Assembly (NCBI RefSeq): GCF_027580225.2
Contig: NC_073340.2
Span: 16,934,001 to 16,998,000 of the forward strand
Origin: Misgurnus anguillicaudatus
Taxonomy: Eukaryota; Chordata; Actinopteri; Cypriniformes; Cobitidae
Direction: 5' to 3'
DNA length: 64,000 nt
Made by a program: the position numbers and the translations under genes. Below, in pieces: positions 34,216-46,200 of this stretch. Below the pieces are notes generated by a model that worked only from the letters and a program-made list of their open reading frames with translations, ran no database searches and was not told the origin of the DNA. Within the stretch, counting starts at the first letter, position 1. Every line of letters starts with the position of its first letter.

Positions 34216-37200
34216 ATGTCTTTTGTGCCCACCCCAAGCCCCACGGTGGTGGATCAGACCACCCTCATGAAGAAATACCTGCAGTTTGTGGCGGCTTTGA
34301 CTGACAACAACACGCGTAAGTGTATTTCATTTTGCCCAAAATAAATCCTCTGTTTATGTTTGCAAGCTTGTTTATTGTATTATACACTCACCTAAAGGAT
34401 TATTAGGAACACCATACTAATACTGTGTTTGACCCCCTTTCGCCTTCAGAACTGCCTTAATTCTACATGGCTTTGATTCAACAATTTTGATAGGCCCATA
34501 TTGATAGGATAGCATCTTGCAGTTGATGGTGATTTGTTGGATGCACATCCAGGGCACGAAGCTCCCGTTCCACCACAACTCAAAGATGCTCTATTGGGTT
34601 GAGATCTGGTGACTGTGGGGGCCATTTTAGTACAGTGAACTCATTGTCATGTTCAAGAAACCAATTTGAAATGATTTGAGCTTTGTGACATGGTGCATTA
34701 TCCTGCTGGAAGTAGTCATCAGAGGATGGTACATGGTCAGAAACAAAGCTCAGGTAGGCCGCGGCATTTAAATGATGCCCAATTGGAACTAAGGGGCCTA
34801 AAGTGTGCCAAGAAAACATCCCCCACACCATTACACCATTGCATAAATAAGAAATTGAACGGGTGTTCCTAATAATCTGTTAGGTGAGTGTATGTGAGCA
34901 GAGGTTTATAATGAGGATAGTACACTTGTATGTGTATGTGTGTGACAGTGTAATATGCCTATATATTTATAATGCATATTATGGGCTCTGATTTATTACA
35001 CTTGTGATCGAGAAAGAACATGGGTGTAACTCTGCTCATGTATTTGTAAACACGAGATGCAGTTTTTCACAGCCTCATTTTTCTTTTTAAACATCAGCGG
35101 ATGAGACCAAACTGAAAATGATGCAGGAAGTCAGTGAGAATTTTGAGGTAAGCCCTGCAAAATTTCAAATTCAACATTTTTCTCCACGTTGATGTCTTAA
35201 CTCCTGTTATTTCTATTCCTTTGCAGAATGTCACCTCCTCGCCACAGTATTCAACCTTCTTGGAGCACATCATACCTCGTTTCCTGACATTTCTACAGGA
35301 TGGAGAAGTCCAGTTCCTTCAGGAGAAACCAACGCAGGTGTGTCATAGCTAAAAGTCACATGATCCTATTCTTCACTGAGGTCTCATGCATGACATTCAA
35401 GCAAACGCTGGTGTTTTTTTGTCTCTTGTTACAGCAATTAAGGAAACTTGTCCTGGAAATCATCCACCGAATCCCAACTAATGAACACCTGCGGTCTCAC
35501 GCCAAAAATATCCTCTCCGTCATGTTCCGCTTCCTTGAGGTCAGCTGGTTCACCTACTTTTCCAGATGATGACAAATGTTAAAGGGCTTTTATATTTTAT
35601 AGAGTACATTTTCAATCTGTTTTCCTATGAGAAAATACATTTTGAATAGGATTTGTCGCTTTCAGAAGTAAACTAGCTTGGCCTCAAAGCTAATAGAGAT
35701 GAATTGAAGTCTCCAGTTTTTGTGATATTTCAAAGGAGTCATGTTTCTTTACCATTTATTGTTTATTAAACAATCAGACATTTCATGTCGAAAATGAAAA
35801 ATATTACATTCTTTTATGTAATGGGTCTTGTTTTTTATTAGACTCTGACTCTGAGAAACTGAATCTGACCTTTTGTATTTCATCATTTAGATTGAAAGCG
35901 AGGAGAATGTGCTCATTTGTTTACGCATTATCATCGAACTGCATAAACAGTTTCGTCCGGCGATCTCCCAAGAGGTGAGATGAAGCCCTCCGGCACTCTT
36001 ATTATGCAGGACACTGTTTGCTTCTCTGTGTTTCAATAACGTTTATTAGAAAGCATTCAAAACACATTCAATATTTTGCTGACTCTTACAGATTCATCAC
36101 TTCTTAGACTTTGTGAAGCAGATTTACAAAGAGCTACCTAAAGTAGTGGTAAGCATTTTTAGTTATATTGAGTAGATTAGAAGTGTTTTAATTGTTTTTT
36201 AAAACAACATATTTTTACTGTCTTTCAGACAAGGTATTTTGAGAATCCTCAAGTTATAGCAGAGAACACTGTGCCATCCCCTGAGATGGTGGGCATGATC
36301 ACGTCAGTATTGGTCAAGACCGCGCCAGAGAGAGAGGACAGTGAGACCCGGACGGTCAGTACACACCTAGTCTTTTTTTTATAATTTGTGTATTAGTGAC
36401 ACATGATCAGCAAAGACACAATGATGAGAGCGATGTGCTTTAGTCCAGAGTGGTACTGTGTGCAAGTGTGTGTATGTTTGTGTGTGTGCGTGCGTGCATG
36501 TGTGAACTGAAGTACCAATAAACCTGGGCGCTGAAAGTAAAACTGATAAGATCTGAGTGTCTGTCTGCTGGTTCACTTTATATTCAAAAGAACTATAATA
36601 TGTCAGCTATAGCATCAGACTATTTTGAATGCAAATTTTATTTACAATTTATAGTCAGTAGAGGGCACCATGTCCCTGCTTATAAGCTTTAGTCTTTTAT
36701 CAAGAGGGTTTTCCTCTACTGTGAAAATTCTGATCTTTTACTTTAAGCACAAGGAGAGACACGTCCATATATGCGCTAAAAGAAAAAAATAAATGGATGG
36801 ATTTGTCTATAATTAAATAGTGATGGTTGGTTTTATCTCTGTTTTCAGCATACCATAATACCCCGGGGATCACTGTCACTCAAAGTGTTGGCGGAGCTGC
36901 CCATCATCGTAGTGCTCATGTATCAGGTGAGGGTTCGTATGAACATCCATTCAAGACTGACTTAATCCCAGCCATCCTTTTTTATTAGGACACTTCCAAC
37001 AGTCAGACTTCTTGTTAAAGGATGCTTTTATTGTCTTGGTGTTTTTTGTGTAGTAGTATGCAGTGTGAATACATGTCAGTGTATCAAAACTATTATAATG
37101 ATAGGTGTGATACTTAATTATTTTTCTGCTCTGTCATGTTGAGTTTATGCCAGAAATGATTTTGATGTTTTAAGTCACATCTGTTGGAGATGCATTCTTT

Positions 37201-40200
37201 TGAATTGTTAGGAACAGGGTTTCCACGGGTCCTTGAAAGTTTGTGAATCTGGGGGGAAAATTCAAGGCCCTGGGAAGTTTTTGAAAATATACATGCATAG
37301 ATTGGCCTACAGGTCATTGAAAGTGTTTGAATCTATTTTATGCAAGAAGTTTTCTGGAATAAATCCATATTATTCCCTGTGTAGTGTAGGATAATATCAT
37401 AAAAATTCTAGACTTTTTAAGCACATGTGCCTAACTGTTTGCTTTAAATGCTTATATCTTCTGTATGCAAATGTTGATTCATACCAGAATACTTTTTTGC
37501 ATAGTTGTGTTTGACACATGAAAACCTCTCGAGTTACATATGTAACTGTTGTTCCCTTGCCATAGTTCTTGGGTCCCTTTTACGCCGTCTTTGGCAATAT
37601 TTTAGATGGCGATATACTTCCTGGCTCCCACGTCAACCTGTCTTTGTCGTTAACCCTTACGATTGGTTGAATTTGAAATATATAGGGGCCTGTAACAATG
37701 TATTTTAAAAGGTAACACGATGTAACCTTGCTCACACTTGAAATGTGTAATCACATTTAGTTGAATTTGAGGGTATTGGACCTGGAAAGTCCTTGAAAGG
37801 TCCTTGAATTTGAAGTTAACTAAGGTGTGGGAACCCTGTAGGAATCTTTCAATCAAAATACAACTTTTGTTGAATCATTTTGACGCATAATTGCTTGTTA
37901 CTTAAAGGAACAGTATGTAGGATTGTGGCCAAAACTGGTATTGCAATCACAAAACTTATGGCTAAAACTGGTACTGCAATCACACAACTGGTGGCCAATA
38001 CACAACATGACATAATGAACATCAGTTGAGGGCTGCAACTCTTTTAAATGACAATATCTGGGCCAGACCACTGCTGTCAGTGATATAAGTATTTGAAATG
38101 AAAATGATTTCTTAATGTCTAGTGACATATCAGGGCCATTTTATGATTAATTGATATAAATTTCGTACATACTTTTCCCTTAAATTGTAATTAAATATAA
38201 TGTGTAAACGAATACTGTCCAATATTTTATTATATTGGACGTCGCAATGTTTTTAATTCATGATTGCTTTGGAGTGGTTATTGCAGATCTACTAATGTTA
38301 ATTATGTTTTATGGTAAGAATACCTTGTCAAAGATAGGATTAGGAAATGACATATTAGTAGATATAAAAAAGTTCGCTATTAACTCTTTCCCCACCATTG
38401 ACTCGTCAATTAAGAGAAAACGCTTCCCTGCCAATGAGGAGTATTTCCGGCAATCTGTAATATCACTATTATCCACCAGGTTGCGTCCTTCCACAACTTA
38501 TAAAACCCAGAAGTATCACCCTAGGGCAAACAGCCGTATGTCCGTGTATGTTTTGAGGATCGCTCTGAATCTGATCTCTATCAAAAGTCCTTCACAAAAA
38601 TTGGATTCTCTCAGCTTTTTGCTCAAAATGTGGTGTTTTTGAAGAAACCTACCCATATCTGATAGGTGATAAAAAGAGAATAAATGTAACCCTAACGTTT
38701 TTTGTTTGAAAGCAGAGAGTCTGTTTTTTCATTTAATATATTGTATGTTTTTATATTTTAAAGAAGAACATTTTCTGGAAGGCATTAAACTTTTGTGACA
38801 ATCATGAAAAATGCTGGCGCTGGCTGGCAACTTTAAAAAAAACGCTGGCGGGGGAAGAGTTAAATAAATTTTGTTTTTATAATTGAACGCAGTTATTTAA
38901 TTTTTTAGCATGGTTCTGCTTTGTGTCCTCACCGTTATTTTACACACTAATTGCTTTCTTGTCCAATGTCTTTCCTAGCTGTACAAGCTGAACATTCACA
39001 ACGTGGTGTCAGAGTTTGTGCCCCTTATCATGAACACCATCATGCTGCAGGTGTCTGCACAGGCACGGTCAGTAAACCCTCGCATCTCTTTGTGTGTGTT
39101 TAAATGGGGCGTTACATCACCAATGCACCTACGTTGCATAGATGCATTTTAACATGCAAAATATCCTCATTATATCCATGACAGGCAACACAAGCTCTTC
39201 AACAAGGAGCTTTATGCAGATTTCATCGCCGCTCAGATTAAGACGTTGTCATTCCTCGCCTACATTATCCGCATCTACCAGGTGAAGTGATACTGGACAC
39301 CTGTTTGTGAAACTTGCTTTAATACTAAACCAGTGACTGATGTGGAAATGTTTGTGCCATTTTGTGTGTGTCAGGACTTGGTCGGAAAGTATTCTCAGCA
39401 GATGGTAAAGGGGATGTTGCAGCTGCTTTCAAACTGCCCCCCTGAAACGGCTCACCTGCGGAAAGAGCTGCTGATCGCTGCCAAGCACATCCTAACCACA
39501 GATCTGCGCAGCCGTGAGTCACTCGCCGCTAAACACAGATTGTTTCCAGCTAAGATATGCAAAGCGCTCGCATCTGCTGTTAATTGCGCCACCGATCTTG
39601 TGATGCGTAACAGCTGCATTCTGTTTGAGCATCACCTTTCGATCAGTAGCATTCAAGAGAAGAATCTGATACACTTTGCTAAATCATTAGTCATGTGGAG
39701 AAGGTTAAATGAATCAATGAAAAACTCTTACTGTTGAGACCTGGCATTGATGTATCTCATGGTTCGTGGGGCCTTCAGCTGTTGCGGTGGGCTTTAGTAT
39801 CGGCACCAGAATCTGATGGAGTCTGTTTGTGTTGCAGAATTCATTCCATGCATGGACAAGCTTTTCGATGAGTCGATACTCATTGGTTCTGGGTACACTG
39901 CAAGAGAGACGCTAAGGTAAGAACGTAGATTAAATCCCTTTGGGTTGTGTCTTTGAAACTCATTCATGTGTATACAAATCTGTGATGGATTCCAAACCTA
40001 TACGGTGTTGTAATTGTATCATTCAGGCATAATTCCGTTAAGTTTTCATAAAAGGTATCCCAGAATGCTTGGTGACAAAAATCATTACTTCAATCATTTA
40101 AGCATCCCAGAATACATTGCGGTTTTCATTTAGCAATTTTTTCCATGCAACTCTCTAAGTTTTGGATAGTCATAGATGTTTTGTTGTCACTCTTTTACAA

Positions 40201-43200
40201 CCTCTGTACTGCTGTAGGCCATAATCTTTTTCCTCCTAAATTTATGTCGATATGCATTTGGGAAATAAAAATTCGGTTTCCATCAACTGCAGCATGTCAA
40301 AATTGGTAGTTAATGGTGCGTGACTGAGCTGAGATGCCCCGGTGGGCAGAGAAGATCCAGGTGTCTATCTTTATGTGCCAGGTTCTCCTGGCGATGCCCA
40401 CTGTCTGTCTCCCTGTCCCAGATGCGTGTGCCTGCCAACATCCCCTTCTTTTCATTCACAGTTCAGCTATCAGAAAGCAAATTTGCCAGGACTTGCGATA
40501 CGTCATGTCATTTAGTGTCCGCTCATTCTGAATTTTTGCTTCAACGTTAGCTAAAATCTGACATGGATTGACCTAAGATCTGGGTTTCCCGCAGCACTTT
40601 TCAGTTCGGGCGGCCCACCTAAGCTGGGAAACCCTACCGCCTTAACTAGGTCATTCAAAAAAATAAAATCGCTGCAAAAAAGCCTGTTAAATGCATCTCG
40701 GAGAATAGCGCGGACGCTTTTCACACTGCGAGCGGGCATGCGCACCACACGGCCGAAATGAGATTGACGTGGTCCGGATGTCACTGTCTGGAGGATAGCT
40801 AGCCAGTTGATAAAACATCTCTGAGAATAGCCCGGACGTGCTTCACACCACGAGCGTGCACGCGCGCCACACGGCCGAATTGAGATAAAGACGTGGTCCG
40901 TCATGTCTGGAGGATAGCCAGTTGATAAAACGCGTGTCCGTGAGAACTGTAAGTGGACTTATGTTTTGGCTTCATTTAAGCCTGTTATTGTGTTAGTCTA
41001 TAGTTATTGCAAATTTAAAGTAAGTTAGCAGGTGATTTTGTTGTTTGAGCAACCTGCTAGCTAGGTTTCACCTGCCTGTTGATTCGATATAATTGTTGAG
41101 CGCTCTTGCTCACTTTATTTATGTGCATTATTTACATGCTACAGTAGTTACACTCCTTTAAGATAGTGAAATTAATAGTGTGAAATAATCCGTTTTAACA
41201 ATTTTAAATCTATCATCGTTCGCCAGACGTTCTACAACATCTGCTTCAGTTTTTGTTTATTAACGCTTTAGTTTCACTTCATCACACAGCTATTCCCGTT
41301 AGAGGTAAAAACATTAAATTCATTAATAATCTAGTATGTGTTCATTTTCCATCATATTTTTCTCAAAATTAAGTTTTATTTGAGTGTTTTAAATAAAAAT
41401 ATTTTAATTTTCATCATAACGCGTACGCCCCGCCTCTTTGATTGCCACGCCCCCCACCCAACCCTACCACCTTAACTAACACATTTTCTGCGGGAAACCC
41501 TGAAGATATTAGTTTTAGCAAGAGTCAGGCATTATTTTAGAGTTTTTTTTTTAATACATTTTATCTTGGAAATTTTTCATACCACATTCTTCTTTTTATC
41601 ACATAAATCTACTTAGACTCTATTGTCTAACAAAGACAGTCGGATGTTAACCTTCTCAATTGTGTATTAGGCCCTTGGCGTACAGCACACTAGCAGACCT
41701 GGTCCACCACGTTAGGCAGAACCTGCCGTTGACGGACCTCTCCCTAGCTGTTCAACTGTTTGCGAAGAACATTGATGATGAGTCGCTACCCAGCAGTATT
41801 CAAACCATGTCCTGTAAGCTCCTGCTAAACCTTGTGGACTGCATCCGATCGAAGAGTGAACAGGAAAACGGCAATGGCAGGGATATTCTCATGAGAATGC
41901 TGGAGGTGAGATGGTTAATGTTGCGTTACGCTAGCCACGAAATTCGATTCTTTAAATTATCACTATAAATAGTTTGTGAGTTGAAATAAATTGATGTGAC
42001 TTCAATTCTTTTGTTTCTTAAGGTTTTCGTGTTAAAATTCCACACCATTGCGCGTTATCAGCTTGTGTCCATCTTTAAGAAGTGTAAACCCCAATCAGAG
42101 ATGGGTGTGGTTGACCCAGGGGCGTTACCAGGAGTTCCAGCCACCCCCACTGTTGCTACACCTGCCTTACCTCCCCCTGCACCCCCGACACCCGTGACCC
42201 CTGCTCCACCTTCAGCCGCGTCCTTCGACAGACCTGGGGACAAGGACGACAAACAGACTTTTCAGGTGTCAGACTGTCGCAGTCTGGTGAAGACCCTTGT
42301 GTGCGGAGTAAAAACCATCACCTGGGGCATCACTTCTTGCAAAGCTCCTGGAGGTAAGACGGTTGTACCTGAAGGGCAATTTCTAAGTCAAATGTCATTT
42401 AATGTTGTCTCTGAATTAACACAATTAATTTCTGGTCATTTCCTGTGAATGAGTTCATATTTGCTCTTGGTTTGTATTGCAGAAGCTCAGTTCATTCCAA
42501 ACAAGCAACTCCAGCCCAAAGAGACGCAGATCTATATCAAACTTGTCAAATATGCCATGCAGGCCTTGGACATCTACCAGGTACGACCGTCCACTGTTCA
42601 GAGCGAATTATTAAACAAATGTGGCAACATAAAGCCTCACCATTGCTGAAATCAGAGTAAAATACAGACAGTAGGTGTTTCTCAATTTCAAGGATACTTC
42701 CTTGGCAGGACTGGTCTTTCCAAGTCACTTCCTCTTTAGCATCGTAGAACACTAGAAAAGGCTAGCAAGTGCACGTCATTGCATCATTACGTCAATAAAA
42801 AGGTGTGCCCTCAGCGCTGCGTGCATAGGTTTTTTGGTGATTTGATAGCGCGAAGGATACACATATGCATCCTTTCCTGTATATGGGATATTTTTCGAAC
42901 AAAGGACTCGGTCCTTGGTTGAAATTCCGAGGATCCTCGACATTGGAACAGTCCTTCGACAAATGTCGATGACGTAGTATTATTGAAATTCTGGCTTCAG
43001 AGAATCCTTCCTTGACATTGAGAAACACCTAGTGTAAATAGAGTACACATGATCCTGAGAATTGAAGTTTACAGATTATCACAGAGCCAACCCCCTTTTG
43101 GCTAGGTACAGATTGCCGGCAATGGGCAGACGTACATCCGTGTGGCCAACTGTCAGACGGTACGGATGAAGGAGGAGAAGGAGGTTTTGGAGCACTTTGC

Positions 43201-46200
43201 TGGAGTCTTCACCATGATGAACCCTCTCACTTTTAAGGAGATCTTTCAGACCACTGTTCCATACATGGTGGAGCGGATTTCCAAGAACTATGCCCTACAG
43301 GTATTGGAGCTGGGGAGGGAAAGTGATTATTAATTTGTTACAATGCAGTGTTGAATTAATTAACAATTTTGTTGGTAACACTTTATTCCGATAGCCACCA
43401 ACAGACATTCTCCAGACTATAAATAACTTTGCTTATACAACGATTTTCTACTAAACCTAACAGTCCCCCAACACCTGCAGTATATTCTATTTTTTTACAT
43501 GCACACGAACGCACAGAACTGTTGAATGCACAGCCTTGCCAAGTATAGTTTATTTGACTCGTTCGTACATGTACACCGACGTTCAATGCATGCGCGTTGC
43601 GACAAAATGCGATGCATCTCCAGGCAGTGCCTCCAGAAAAACGCGATTATGCGATTGCATGATTCAATGCATAATCAGCCAAAGTCCACATATTTATGCG
43701 GGGGCCACATTTTTTAAATACGCCGCATCAATTACAGATTTCTGCTCGCAAAACATGCGGGGCCTGCATGATTTTATTTCATGATTTCGCATTTTTGTAG
43801 CAAAAAGTTGAAAAATTATGCATTTTCTTCACACTTGCGCAGCCATGTCCCCTGTTGTCATAGAAATGTTAGGAAGTGACGTAATTATGCAACGTGAACA
43901 TCAAAGCTGCAAACAGTTTCGGCAAAAGTCCACGCAGTTTCGGCAAAAGTCCACGCAGTTTCGGCAAAAGTCCACGCAGTTTCGGCAAAAGTCCACGCAG
44001 TTTCGGCAAAAGTCCACGCAGTTTCGGCAAAAGTCCACGCAGTTTCGGCAAAAGTCCACGCAGTTTCGGCAAAAGTCCACGCAGTTTCGGCAAAAGTAGC
44101 ATCTCAGTAGGAATTTAATTTATTTGCTTGCATAGTCTGAATTAACTGGAGTACCGTATTTTCCGGACTATAAGCAGCTTTTTTTTCATAACTTGGCTGG
44201 TGCTGCGTCTTATGTGCGCCTTGTAAGTCAGTCTGAATTTATTTTGACATTATGATGCAAGAGACATCATTACCGTCTACAGCCGCAAGAATCCGCTATA
44301 TGCTACTCCTGTATTTATGTAATTCAATGGATTCAGTGATGCGGAATGACGAGTCTGCGAACTTCACGCTAGTTGGCTAGTTTGGTTAATTTAGACTATT
44401 CAACCTTCCAGGTAAGTTCTGTATGCTATGGTTTATCGTTTAAATAACTGATCAAATTAATTGAACATACAAACATCTATTCAGCCTGCTGTTCTGTCTG
44501 CTATTGTTTAGTTGAATAAATTGCCTTTCCAGGTTAAATGTCTGTTCTTTGGCTTGGATTTTGTGAAATAATTTTCTAAATTAACGTGAATATAGTTATT
44601 TCGTCTTAATGACGCATTTTTGAATGATGCGGCTTATAGTCCGGAAAATAAGGTATTTCTCTTCTGCAGATTTGTCCTATATGACTACTTTTACCATATT
44701 ACCGCCTACTTTACACACATTTTAATTATGGTTAATATATTTGTTGACATGCATCTGAGCTCTTCAATAAAAAAGAATGACACCAATGCCATCAAAAATA
44801 AGACGATGATAATAACCAAATGCTCTCGGCATGTATTATATGTTCATCAAATACTTTTGCTTTAAATCCACTTAATCCCAGCCTAAGGCCATTCAGAAAT
44901 ACTTTTTTTTTTTTTTTGCAAAACCCATTAAGAGTCTGCTTTAAAATGCTAATATACACTTAGCACTGTTTTCTATCTAAGCTCTTTAATTCTTTAACAG
45001 ATTGTAGCAAATTCCTTCCTGGCTAACCTGACCACCTCGGCACTCTTTGCCACCATTCTGGTGGAGTATCTTTTGGAGCGACTGCCTGAGATGGGCTCCA
45101 ACGTGGAGCTATCAAACCTCTATCTCAAACTCTTCAAACTGGTCTTCGGCTCAGTTTCTCTCTTCGCTGCGGAAAATGAGCAAATGCTCAAGGTGAGTCT
45201 TTCCTTGATGTTATTCTACATACATATGCAAAAGGAAGGCTTATAAAGAAAACGGCTGCTCCTTTATTGTCTTTGGGTCAGCTAAGATGCTTAGAGAAGG
45301 TAATTCAGTTTTGGACAGCGGGAGCACCCACCCCCGCTCGGGCTCTGAAGCGCTGTGCTATCTAACTCCTCGGCACCAGTAGGCTTGCGGCATTAATTTT
45401 AATGCGTTCTGTCAGCTATTCTGATGAGAAATGACACTTGTGCTTCAGATTGACAGGAAAGACCAAAGTGAAGGTCACTGTGAAATAGTGGAAATGAAAA
45501 GGTTTATATATCTCACTTCCTATACGCCGTCCAACCCGATCCCCACTGAAATTATCTAATATTAAATAGAGTTTGTTTCAGCTGATGTTTGCAGTTTACT
45601 TTGCGCTACATTGTTGTTTTGTACATTCCCAGTTGACTAGCTATAACAGTAGACATATAACTTTATTAATAAAGGCGATAGAAAAACAAGCTTCATTCGA
45701 TTTAGGATTTGCTGTGTTAGGTTCCCACATGTCTCTTTAATTAAAAGTTATTTGTCACATTCAGTAGCATCAGTAGGTCTATATCTAATTTCAGTTAGTT
45801 TCTTGAGACATACCAGTGGTCAGCAGATAATAGTTTATCAATGGCCGATACAAAATCTACAGGGCAGGGTGGCAGATTGCTTGAATAATTCGACAATATT
45901 GGCTGTAAAGATTGGCTGTGTGTTGATGCGGAGTGAACCTGGCAAAGAGATAAATGTGCTTTATTGTGAATAAACCACAGCTGTTGACCAATCAGCATCA
46001 AGGATCTATCCAGTTAATAATATTTCACAAAGCTGTTGGTAGAACCAACACTGTAAAAAATGCAGCATTTTGTCAAATCAACATCATTTGTTAAGTAAAA
46101 GTAACATAAAAAATATAAGTTAAACCATTTCAACTTGTTTTTACAAGTTATGTAACTTATCATAGGTCAAAACTTAAAATAGTAGGTTGAATTGACTTAC

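Noticed and set aside
38235..38642. 135-codon frame on the plus strand
   Set aside because: It runs across the left end of the TTAA-flanked element at 38394 and into unrelated intron; no homology or splice context.
39333..39737. 134-codon frame as a separate gene
   Set aside because: It is trrap exon 39375-39513 read through its donor into the intron.
43914..44096. Possible CRISPR-like array
   Set aside because: Units are directly adjacent with no spacers, in a vertebrate intron; it is a minisatellite.
43818..44118. Overlapping open frames of 74-93 codons on both strands with QFRQKST-like repeats
   Set aside because: They are produced by the 21-bp tandem repeat, whose unit length is a multiple of three; no splice or domain support.
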